This document shows positions 8,823-17,200 of a stretch of 64,000 nt of DNA, piece after piece. The notes under the pieces were generated by a model. The model was not told where the DNA came from, searched no databases, and was given only the letters and a program-made list of their open reading frames with translations. Origin of the DNA: Robiginitalea sp. (GTDB lineage Bacteria; Bacteroidota; Bacteroidia; Flavobacteriales; Flavobacteriaceae); contig JAHECA010000001.1 in NCBI GenBank assembly GCA_024642005.1, positions 186,001 through 250,000 of the forward strand, given 5' to 3'. Each line of letters starts with the position of its first letter. The stretch's first letter is position 1. The translations under genes were made by a program, and so were the position numbers.

Positions 8823-10118
8823 TCAGTCGCTAAGGGCCTGGTACACCAGTGGCTTGAAGGCCAAATCGGTTTCGCCCACGTGCGGGCCCCACATCTGGCG
8901 GTACAAGAGCACCACCAGCTCTTCCTGCGGGTCTACCCAATAGGTGGTGGAGAAGGCCCCACCCCAGGAGTAACTGCCGATCATTTCAGGACCCAGACGG
9001 CTGCTTTCGTCCGTAACGAGCCTGAAGCCGAAGCCGAATTTATAGCCGTTGGACGCATCATTCCCCAGAAACAGATCCCCGATTTGGTTCATGGTCATGA
9101 GCCGCACCGTGTTGTGCGAGAGCAGGCGGGTACCGTTGTAGTTTCCTTTGTTGAGCAGCATCTGCAGGAAAACCGCATAGTCGCGGATGGTGGAAGAGAG
9201 GCCTGCCCCGCCTGAAAAATAGGTGTGGGGATCCAGCGGAAAATGCATCGACATTGCCCCGAAGGTGCTGTCTTGTTTGACGATTTTGTCTTCACTGCCC
9301 AGGAAGAAATTCACCAGGCGGGAACCCTTTTCGGCAGGCAGGTTAAAGTAGGTGTCTGCCATGCCCAGGGGCTGAAAGATGCGCTCCGTAAAAAAGGCTT
9401 CCAGGGTTTTGCCAGACCAGATCTCGACCAGATACCCGAGCAGATCCGAATTGATGCCGTACATCCACTTTTCGCCCGGCTGGAAAAGGAGCGGCACCGT
9501 GCCCAGGCGGGTCATGGCCCCGGCGAGCTCCTGGTCGTGTATGCCGAGCCCCCCGGGAATATTGTGTTTGGCGTAAATGGCCAGGGCCTCGGGCGTGCCT
9601 ATTGCCGGATACCCGAGCCCGGAGGTATGGGTGAGCAGGTCCCGGATGGTTATGGCCCGTTTGGCAGGCACGGTGGTATAGGTAGTGTCAGAGGCGTTGA
9701 ACTGTTCGAGTACCCGCTGGTCTGCGAAAGAGGGGATGAACTTGGAAACCGGGTCGTCGAGGGCAAACTTCCCTTCTTCCCACAGCATCATGGCCGCCAC
9801 CGTGGTGATGGCCTTGGTCTGGGAGGCAATGCGGAAAATGCCGTTTTTGTCGAGCTCAGCCCCTGTGTCGGGGTCGTTGTACCCGTAGGCTTTGTGAAAA
9901 ACGACCTTTCCCCGGCGGGCGATAAAGGCCACCGACCCGTTCAGCCATTTTTGCTGTACCCAACTGTTCATGCTCGAATCGAGGCGTGCCAGGCGGGCGG
10001 CAGAAAACCCGGCCGACTCCGGGGGTACTTCGCTGAAAACGGATTCAACCGGTTCGGCGGCTTTCTTGCACCCGGCCAGGGCGACAAACAAAAAGAAGTA
10101 CAGGAGCGATCGTTTCAT
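8823..10118 (-). CDS. Lipoprotein serine hydrolase, beta-lactamase/transpeptidase family (class C-like)
   Basis: 431 residues with a lipoprotein signal (VALAGC, Cys17), so probably membrane-attached in the periplasm. The beta-lactamase/penicillin-binding fold starts near residue 35. The catalytic SxxK is Ser99-Gln-Thr-Lys102, the YxN motif is YGINSD, and DLLTHTSGL is typical of the esterase/D-aminopeptidase-like branch. These proteins are usually esterases or peptidases rather than true beta-lactamases, so resistance should not be inferred. First gene of a likely two-gene unit with the MFS carrier. Confidence 0.87.
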   Translation of the reverse strand: MKRSLLYFFLFVALAGCKKAAEPVESVFSEVPPESAGFSAARLARLDSSMNSWVQQKWLNGSVAFIARRGKVVFHKAYGYNDPDTGAELDKNGIFRIASQTKAITTVAAMMLWEEGKFALDDPVSKFIPSFADQRVLEQFNASDTTYTTVPAKRAITIRDLLTHTSGLGYPAIGTPEALAIYAKHNIPGGLGIHDQELAGAMTRLGTVPLLFQPGEKWMYGINSDLLGYLVEIWSGKTLEAFFTERIFQPLGMADTYFNLPAEKGSRLVNFFLGSEDKIVKQDSTFGAMSMHFPLDPHTYFSGGAGLSSTIRDYAVFLQMLLNKGNYNGTRLLSHNTVRLMTMNQIGDLFLGNDASNGYKFGFGFRLVTDESSRLGPEMIGSYSWGGAFSTTYWVDPQEELVVLLYRQMWGPHVGETDLAFKPLVYQALSD

Positions 10119-10233
10119 AGGGTTGGTGTTACGACAATCAAATTCTTTAAATTTAACGAATTGGCGCGAGATGGGGGCGCATTTGTTTCCCTCCCCCGCC
10201 GCCTTACAAATAAATCATTTTCAAAAGGTAACC

Positions 10234-10971
10234 ATGCGATTACAAAACAAAGTGGCACTGATCACAGGGGGCGCCCAAGGCATCGGGCTGGCCACCGCAA
10301 AGCGGTTTGCAAAAGAAGGAGCTAAAATCATCTTATGGGATTGGGACGCCTCGGGACAGGAGGTGGTCGATCAATTAAAAATAAAGGGCAGCCAGGCCCT
10401 GTTTAAAAAAATATCGGTAACCGACGAAGCCGCGGTTAATGACGGCGTAGCTGAGGCCCTGAAGCACTTCGGGCGCATCGACATCCTGATCAACAACGCC
10501 GGCATTACCCGCGACCGGACGCTGCTCAAAATGACCAGCCGGGAATGGGACGAGGTAATCTCGGTGAACCTGACAGGGGTGTTCAACTGCACCAAAGCCG
10601 TTGCCCCGGTTATGAAGGAACAAAACTACGGCCGCATCGTTTCGGCTTCTTCCAATGTGGCCATCCGCGGCAATTTTGGGCAGACCAACTACGTGGCAAC
10701 CAAAACAGGGATTATCGGCATGACCAAGGTATGGGCCATGGAACTGGGCCGGTATGGCATTACGGTGAACTGCATTGCCCCGGGGTTTATCAAGACGGCC
10801 ATGACCGACGCCATGCCCGAAGCAGTCAGGAAGCAGAGCATCGCCCATATTCCGGTCGGACATTGGGGGGTACCCGACGATATTGCCAACGGCTACCTGT
10901 ATCTGGCCTCAGACGAAGCGGCGTTCGTGAGCGGCATCTGCCTGACCATTGACGGGGGGGCGGCCCGGTAA
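10234..10971 (+). CDS. fabG: SDR-family 3-oxoacyl-ACP/acetoacetyl-CoA reductase (FabG-like)
   Basis: I start at ATG 10234, giving 245 residues, the normal FabG length. The same frame is open upstream but has no matching domain. The NAD(P)H-binding TGGAQGIG is at residues 11-18, NNAG follows, and the catalytic Ser and YxxxK are in SASSNVAIRGN and NYVATK. It reduces 3-oxoacyl thioesters in fatty-acid synthesis or a similar keto group. It stands alone rather than in a fab cluster, so it may be a paralogue with another role. Its transcript probably ends at the inverted repeat after 11002. Confidence 0.85.
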   Translation: MRLQNKVALITGGAQGIGLATAKRFAKEGAKIILWDWDASGQEVVDQLKIKGSQALFKKISVTDEAAVNDGVAEALKHFGRIDILINNAGITRDRTLLKMTSREWDEVISVNLTGVFNCTKAVAPVMKEQNYGRIVSASSNVAIRGNFGQTNYVATKTGIIGMTKVWAMELGRYGITVNCIAPGFIKTAMTDAMPEAVRKQSIAHIPVGHWGVPDDIANGYLYLASDEAAFVSGICLTIDGGAAR

Positions 10972-11001
10972 CGGGGCGTTTACCGCCCCGATCTGCAAAT
11001 T

Positions 11002-11054
11002 AAAAAAAGGGCCCCTTTTGGGAGGCCTTACAACTCTGTGCAGGCGGAGAGACT
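11002..11054. repeat. First copy of terminator plus tRNA-Leu 3' end (partial duplication)
   Basis: Bases 11012-11029 and 11036-11054 recur exactly at 11114-11131 and 11138-11156, an offset of 102. The copy carries the terminator-like hairpin and the last 16 bases of the tRNA-Leu gene (11039-11054), but no tRNA body follows. Instead there is a GC-rich stretch closed by an 8-bp inverted repeat (GCGGAGAG at 11044 and CTCTCCGC at 11087). The hairpin may also end the fabG-like transcript. Confidence 0.75.
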
Positions 11055-11105
11055 TCCCTCGGCTTGGCTCGGGATAAACTTCTCGCCTCTCCGCTATCAT
11101 CCATG

Positions 11106-11134
11106 AAAAAGGCCCCCTTTTGGGAGGCCTTTTT
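11106..11134. terminator. Rho-independent terminator of tRNA-Leu
   Basis: AAAAAGGCC (11106-11114) pairs with GGCCTTTTT (11126-11134), with an inner CCC/GGG around a TTTT loop. Read on the minus strand it lies 6 bases after the tRNA and ends in a T run; by symmetry it can act in both directions. Confidence 0.75.
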
Positions 11135-11140
11135 ATACTG

Positions 11141-11222
11141 TGCAGGCGGAGAGACTCGAACTCACACACCTTGCGGCACCAGATCCTAAGTCTGGCGTGT
11201 CTACCAATTCCACCACGCCTGC
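11141..11222 (-). tRNA. tRNA-Leu (anticodon UAG)
   Basis: On the minus strand the acceptor 5' strand GCAGGCG pairs with CGCCTGC, with A as discriminator. The D-loop region reads TGGTAGAC, the anticodon stem is CCAGA/TCTGG around CTTAGGA, and the T arm contains GTTCGAGTC. The variable arm is long, as expected for a class II tRNA. Length is 82 bases without an encoded CCA. The anticodon TAG in the loop makes it a leucine tRNA reading CUA-type codons. Confidence 0.95.
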
Positions 11223-11378
11223 AATAGGTCTGCAAATATAAACCTATTTTCAAATGACAGCCCGACAAGACCACGAATTTAACCAAAGGGCCAGAATCAA
11301 TCATCTAATGCACCCAGCCGCAGCCGCTTTGGATTATTATGCGTTTCTTAGCAAAGTAACCCGCTGAATTCCATAGTA

Positions 11379-12074
11379 GTGCCCAATATATTCAGGAGAA
11401 TCAGGCAACACTTTCTTTCCCAGCACAAATTGGGAAGATACCTCCTTTATGCGATTGGCGAAATAATCCTGGTGGTGATCGGGATCCTGCTGGCCCTTCA
11501 GATAAATACCTGGAATGAGAAGCGTCTAACCCAGGAGCGGGAAGCCAAGTTCCTCAGGGAATTACGGAGTAACCTCGACAGGAATGCAGAGGTCTTACGG
11601 GAATTCGAAAAATTTCAGGGCAGGCTTATCAACCATATGAACCGGCTCATTGAGCTACGCCAAGAGTCTTTGCCCTTCAACGATTCCCTGGTACCCTATT
11701 TCGAGGGGATTACCTGGCTGGAACAGATAAACCTGGTCACTTCAGCCTATGCAACCATGAAGGTGAGCGGGCTGGACATTATCTCCTCCGATTCGCTCCG
11801 GCTTAAAACCATTGAACTGCACGAGGTTTTCTATGCCCAGTATAAAGAGGTGGTTAAGGATGTCGGGCTGGCACTGTTCAGCACACAGGTTCAGAATTTT
11901 GCCAGGGAGTACCCTTAGCTATCCGACCGGTATAATAGTTCGGATTTACTCCATTTTCTGAAAGCGCGCATTGTATGGAAGAATGATATACGACGTGACG
12001 CCATTTTCTACCTTAACCAAACACTTTCCTTGATCGGGGAAATTGACCGGGAGCTAGAGCGCATTTCAAAGTAG
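11379..12074 (+). pseudogene. DUF6090 membrane protein gene interrupted by one in-frame amber codon
   Basis: The frame starts at GTG 11379 with RRIRQHFLSQ, followed by a membrane helix (YAIGEIILVVIGILLALQI) and WNE, the hallmark of the DUF6090 family. TAG at 11916-11918 ends translation after 179 residues. The same frame then stays open without a shift to TAG 12072 and encodes a plausible C-terminus (SSDLLHFLKARIVWKND to DRELERISK). The full product would be 231 codons, close to family length. This is a single nonsense change, so the gene is a recent pseudogene or gives a truncated protein. DUF6090 function is unknown. Confidence 0.75.
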
Positions 12075-12094
12075 CCCAGCACCCACAAAAATGC

Positions 12095-12115
12095 CGACTC
12101 TCTTGCAGTCGTTTT
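12095..12115 (+). terminator. Weak stem-loop with T run after the DUF6090 gene
   Basis: CGACT (12095-12099) pairs with AGTCG (12107-12111), followed by TTTT. The stem is only 5 bp, so this is a modest candidate in the convergent gap before the cyclase gene. Confidence 0.35.
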
Positions 12116-12164
12116 ATTCCCTGCTATGCAGGCGGCTGGAAACGTGAAAACCAAATCCCGGGGG

Positions 12165-13850
12165 CTACTTCGTGGTCATCATCTCCACGCCTTCCCAGTT
12201 TTCCTCGATTTCCTGGGTAATCAGATGGGCGGCGCGGTTCAGGAAGAGTTTCGCCGGCAAATCGCGCTCATCGAGCTTGTAGATCTGCTGGAAGGTTACG
12301 GCGGCCATGGCAAATTCGCGGTTGAAGTAGCGATCCATGCCCTGGGTAAACACGGCCAGGTTCTGAAGTTTGTGTCTTTTCAGTTCCGGTTCATCCCCGT
12401 CGATGCACTCAAATAAGTCAATGGGCTTGTTCTTTCCCTTGAGCTGTACGCGACCCAGGTAGCGGAAATCGAACCGGCCCGGATCTGTCAGGCTATCCTT
12501 GCATTCCTGGGTCAGCAAGATGGACGTACCGTAATGTTTGGAAAGGCCCTCGATACGGGCCGCCGTATTCACGGTGTCGGAAATAATGGCCGCGTCGAGC
12601 CGTTCGCTGTCGCCGGTAATGCCCATGATGAGCTTGCCGTTCTGCATCCCGATCCCCACCTGCACAGGCATACGGTTCTTCAGGGCGCGTTCGGCATTGT
12701 ATTCGCGCAGGCGCTCCTGCATCTCCACTGAAGCGCTTAATGCGCCCTGGGAACCTTCAGGGAAGAGGGCCATAAAGCCGTCGCCCAGGTATTGCATGAT
12801 AAACCCGCCATGCCGGCGAATAATCGGCCCCATGCGGATGTTGAACGCGTTGACGAACAGGAAGTTGTCGCGGGGATCGAGGGTTTCCGAAATGGTGGTA
12901 AACCCCCTGATGTCGGCAAATACCACAGTAACTTCCCGCTCGGCCAGGTCGCCCAGGCTTACTTCAGTGATGTGGTCGCGGCCCAGCGACCGGATGAATT
13001 CAGAGGGCACGAATTTCTGGCTTGCATCGTGGATCTTGCGGATGGCCTCCTCCCGTTCGCGCACTTCCCTGAGCCCCTTCTGATACAAATGGGCGCTTTC
13101 GATTGCCGTGGCCGACTGCAGGGTTATGGTGGTGAGCAGCTTCAGTTCGGCGGCCGTGTAATCCTGGGCCTCCTGGTGCCCCAGGATTACCATGCCCAGG
13201 GTGCGGTGTTTTACTTTTAAAGGGGCGTACATAACGGCCTTCAGGTGACTGAGGGCCGGGTTGCTGGCGACACGCGAGGCAGGTACAATGGCAGAGGTGC
13301 CCCGCCGGATCAGTTCCCTGAGCACCTCTTCCTGATCCTGGATAAAGGTGTCGCGAAGCGGGCTTTCCCCAAAATGCGCCACTTCCACTACCCGCTCGGT
13401 ATCGGCATCGAGCATGAGGAACAGGCCGTGGGTGGTGTTGATAATTTGGGTAGCTTCTTCCAGGGTTACCCGGGCAATGGATTCGGCGTCGATCTTCTCG
13501 GAGATCATTTCGGAGAGCCCGTAGATCATATTGATTTCCCGGTACAGGCCCAGCACCTCCTTTCCTATTTTCTTTTTTTCCCATTCCTTTAAAAAGAGCA
13601 CCTTCAGAGCATCGAGAAGTGTAAGGGCCCTAGGGTTGTCGTACCGGAAGGTCCCGAGCTCTTCCTGCTGATGTTCCAGTACGGCCGCCTGGCTGAATTG
13701 GCCCGGGTCGCCCCAAAGCACGTTCCCTTCTGCATCTTCAAAGCTGAATTCCACCCCGAGCCCGGCACAAAGGTTTTCCAGCAGACCACGGGTTTCGGCA
13801 TCCCGTTTCAGGATCTGCTTCAGGGCTTTTTGAGAGGTGGAGCTGTTCAT
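12165..13850 (-). CDS. Class III adenylate/guanylate cyclase with GAF domain
   Basis: 561 residues, no signal peptide or membrane helix seen. An N-terminal region of unassigned fold (1-95) precedes a GAF domain (about 105-255), a short helical linker, and a class III nucleotide cyclase domain (about 304-490). The metal-binding aspartates are present in VVFADIRGF (D313) and YLGDGF (D357), with GIGMQNGKLIMG and DTVNTAARIE further on, so it looks active. A C-terminal TPR-like tail follows. It is 11 bases downstream of a single-domain response regulator and shares strand with a hybrid kinase, suggesting two-component input into a cyclic nucleotide output. Confidence 0.9.
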   Translation of the reverse strand: MNSSTSQKALKQILKRDAETRGLLENLCAGLGVEFSFEDAEGNVLWGDPGQFSQAAVLEHQQEELGTFRYDNPRALTLLDALKVLFLKEWEKKKIGKEVLGLYREINMIYGLSEMISEKIDAESIARVTLEEATQIINTTHGLFLMLDADTERVVEVAHFGESPLRDTFIQDQEEVLRELIRRGTSAIVPASRVASNPALSHLKAVMYAPLKVKHRTLGMVILGHQEAQDYTAAELKLLTTITLQSATAIESAHLYQKGLREVREREEAIRKIHDASQKFVPSEFIRSLGRDHITEVSLGDLAEREVTVVFADIRGFTTISETLDPRDNFLFVNAFNIRMGPIIRRHGGFIMQYLGDGFMALFPEGSQGALSASVEMQERLREYNAERALKNRMPVQVGIGMQNGKLIMGITGDSERLDAAIISDTVNTAARIEGLSKHYGTSILLTQECKDSLTDPGRFDFRYLGRVQLKGKNKPIDLFECIDGDEPELKRHKLQNLAVFTQGMDRYFNREFAMAAVTFQQIYKLDERDLPAKLFLNRAAHLITQEIEENWEGVEMMTTK

Positions 13851-13861
13851 GGGCGATATAT

Positions 13862-14239
13862 CTATTTCTTTAAAATTTCCTCGGCGATGGCAAACATCTC
13901 GTCGGGGTCGAAGGGCTTGGTCATATACCGGTCGGCCCCCATGTCAAGACCTTTCTGGCGATCAACTTCCTGCCCTTTGGCGGTGAGCAGAATAATGTAG
14001 ACCTCTGTAAGTTTCAACTCCTTTTTGACGCGCTGGCACACTTCCATCCCGTTCATCTTGGGCATCATCACATCGAGGAAGACCAAATCGGGCCGCTCTT
14101 CCTGTATGATGCTCAGGGCTTTTTCCCCGTTGTCTGCAAAGAGGAGCTCTACGCCCTCGTCTTCCAGGTCTTCCAGGGTTTGTTCGATCAGCATTCTGAT
14201 GTGGGCTTCGTCGTCGACAATCAGCAGTTTCTTATTCAT
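13862..14239 (-). CDS. Single-domain response regulator
   Basis: The 125 residues are one receiver domain: acidic pocket in LIVDDEAH, phospho-acceptor Asp in LVFLDVMMPKMNG, conserved Thr in LLTAKG and Lys in MTKPFDPDE. There is no output domain, so it works by protein contact or as a phosphate relay or sink. It lies between the hybrid kinase (44 bases upstream) and the cyclase (11 bases downstream) and probably links the two. Confidence 0.92.
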   Translation of the reverse strand: MNKKLLIVDDEAHIRMLIEQTLEDLEDEGVELLFADNGEKALSIIQEERPDLVFLDVMMPKMNGMEVCQRVKKELKLTEVYIILLTAKGQEVDRQKGLDMGADRYMTKPFDPDEMFAIAEEILKK

Positions 14240-14245
14240 GGAATC

Positions 14246-14280
14246 GCGTTGGTTTTAGCGTTGGTTTTAGCGTTGTTTTA
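14246..14280. repeat. Short tandem repeat in the leader of the response regulator
   Basis: GCGTTGGTTTTA occurs twice in a row (14246-14257, 14258-14269), then once with one G missing (14270-14280). It fills nearly the whole gap between the hybrid kinase stop codon and the regulator's start codon, so it could tune spacing or translation between them. Confidence 0.85.
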
Positions 14281-14283
14281 AAT

Positions 14284-17200
14284 TCATTCGTATACGAAGA
14301 ACATGACATTTTCCAGGCCCTCCCGGAGTTTGAGCTCCTTCAGGCTTTTTTCGTCCACGTTCTGGATGGCCTTGAGCATGATGATATCGGGCTTGATCTC
14401 CGAGGCCGTTTCCATCAGGTTGGCCGGATTGGCCTCCATGACCTTGTAACCGCGTGCCGACAACACCTCCGACAGGGACTTCACGGTAGAGGCGTCTTCG
14501 TCCACCACGAGCACCCGCTTTTTGGAAACCCCCTGCTCCAGGAGTTCGTCTACCTCGTGGAAAAGCTTCTCCGTATCGATCGGCTTGGTCAGGTAGCGGT
14601 CTACCCCGATACGGAAGCCGCGTTCCTTGTCCTGGACAATGGATAGGATGATAATGGGGATATCCATGGTAGCCGGGTCGTTCTTGAGTACGGCTGCCAC
14701 ATCGAACCCGTTAATCTCGGGCATCATCACATCGAGGATAATCAGGTCGGGTTTCTGGATGCGCACCATGTCGAGGGCAGCCTTCCCGTTGGCCGCTTCG
14801 GTTACGTTGTACCCGGCATCAGACAATTCCTGCCTGAGCAGCGAGCGGATGGGCGTGTCGTCGTCTACCACAAGGATGGTGGCCGATTCCTTCATGGCTT
14901 TGTGGGAGGTGTGCTTGATCTGCTTTTTCAGGCTGTTCAGGATGCGCTCCAGCTGCATGGGCTGCTGGCTTGTTTCCCCGATCAGCGGAACGGAAAAATA
15001 GAACGTACTGCCCACCCCGGGCTCGCTCTGCATCCAGATGATGCCCCCGTGGTGCTCGATGATCTCGCGGCAGATGGGCAACCCCAGGCCGGTGCCCTGA
15101 GGCTTGTCGGTGAGCGTGTCGCCTGCCTGGCGGAACCGCTCGAAGACCTTGTGCTTGTCGGAATCGGCAATGCCGATGCCCGTGTCCTGCACTTCCACGA
15201 TCAGCTGGTTCTTTTCCTGGTAAGCCTCTACGGAAACCGTTCCCTTGGGAGTGAATTTTACCGCATTCGACAGCAGGTTGATTACCACCTGGATGAGCTT
15301 GTCTTCGTCTCCTCTGACCAGCGGCAGGTTATCTGGCACCTTTTTCTTGAGCTGCAGCTTCTTCTGCTCGAAAAGCGAGGAAGTGGCCGACACAGCCCGG
15401 CCGATAACGTCCTGCAAGAAGATGGGCTTCATGTTCCATTCCATGCGGCCCGATTCGATCTTGGCCAGGTCGAGCACGTCGTTGATCAGTGTGGTCAGGC
15501 GCTCCCCTTCCGACACCACCACATCGAGGTTCTCGCTCACCTGGTTCATGGTGCGCTTGATCTTCTGGTCGTCTACGGTCACTGCAGGGAATATCTTGTC
15601 TTCAAGCCGCTTGCGGATGATCTTCGCAAACCCGAGCACCGAGGTGAGCGGGGTGCGCAGTTCGTGGCTCACCGTGGAGAGGAAGGCGCTCTTGGCCTCG
15701 TTGGCATCTTCGGCCCGGGCCTTGGCCACCTTGGCTTCCTCGTAGAGTTCTGCATTGTGCAGGGCGACCCCCACGTTGATGGCGATGGTGCTCAGCAGGT
15801 TCTTGTCTTCCTCTGTGAAGCGGCCCTCCCTGGTCAGGCTCTGTACACTGAGTACCCCGATAATGGTATCTTCCACCGGGATGGGCACGCCCAGGTAGGA
15901 AACGGCCTGCTTCCCGGTCTGCTTCAGGCCGTGTTTGTCATACTCTGCGGCAATATCGGCGTCTTTGTTGATCAGCAGGGGTTCCCCGGTCTGGATGATG
16001 CGGGAGGTCAGCCCCTCGCCCAGTTTCATGGGGGGCATGTCGTCCCCTTCCTGGTAGGGGAAATTGATGACGCCTGCCTCCGGGTCAAGGATAGCCAGGT
16101 AGGTGATGTCGGAATTGAAGACCTCCTTCATCTTGTCGCCCACCAGCTTGATGAGTGCGTCAAGCTCGAGCTTGTCGTTCAGGGCCTTGCTCACCGAATT
16201 CACGGTGGCCAGCTCGTTGAGCCGCTGCTGCACCTCACGGGTGCGGGCTTCCACTTTCAGCTCCAGCGCCTTTTGCTGGTTCAGCAAAATGCCCGTGCGC
16301 GCCTTGACCACTGACCAGACCAGGGCCACAAAGCCCAGCAGGTAGAGGGCGTAGGCCCACCAGGTGCGATACCAGGGGTAGCTGATTACGAAAGGCACCG
16401 AAGCGTCCTCAGAGATATCCCCGTACACGTTTCGGGCCCTGACTTTGAAGTTGTAGCTGCCGGGGGGCAGGTTGATGTACTCCCGGGTGGTCTGGGAGGT
16501 CCATTCCGACCAGCCTTCTTCAAGCCCCGTGAGCCAGGTGCTGTACCTCATGTCTTTCTGCCCGATAAACAGCGGCGCTGCATACCCTATGGTGACGGAA
16601 TTGTTATCGTGTGAAATTTCAAGGTCCTGGGGAATTGAAACAGAGCCAGCATATAACAAGGAATCTCCCGAAATGGTTAGCCTGCGAATGTGGGTGACGA
16701 AATTTGGGATGGAAGGTTTTTCAAGTTTTCCCTCATAGCGTACCACCCCGTCTGGGCCGGTCATCCAGACGACTTGGGTGCCATCCGACTGGGGATCTTC
16801 GACATAAATATACCATATTGTGCTGTTTTTCAGCTCTTTAAAGGTATCTGTGTTAACTGTATATTGGCCATTTGCGTCCTTGGTTAAGACAATGACCCCG
16901 CTCCCCGCATTTAGAAATAGCTTACCAGCACCATCCTTGGTAATATTGGAAGACTGGCGATCCCAGTCGATCCAATCATCATAGATATATTTCTGGGGAA
17001 CAAAGTTTTGCTGGTCAGGCTGGAACACCAGGGTTTTCTTTACTCTCGGGGCGAAGAACTGAATCTCATCGTCAAAGGCCCCAAACCCAATCGGGGAATC
17101 GGGCAATCCATTTTTCTGATCATAAACGACTTTTTCCGCGTCGGCCAAATCAAATTGGCCGGTCCCGAATTTTGGTTTTATGAAAAATACTTTGCCTGAC

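Noticed and set aside
7753-8943. 396-codon plus-strand frame opposite the MFS transporter gene
   Set aside because: Rich in Gln, Gly and Pro, without domains, and fully explained as the complement of the transporter.
8823-10118. Antibiotic-resistance beta-lactamase
   Set aside because: The SxxK/YxN fold is shared by many esterases and peptidases; lipoprotein form and MFS neighbour do not indicate resistance.
10909-11304. 131-codon minus-strand frame across the tRNA region
   Set aside because: It translates the tRNA-Leu gene, its terminators and part of the fabG-like gene; a typical spurious tRNA frame.
11916-11918. TAG read-through as pyrrolysine or other recoding in the DUF6090 gene
   Set aside because: No recoding element or special tRNA is seen here, and the adjacent tRNA-Leu reads CUA, not UAG. 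A simple nonsense mutation is enough.
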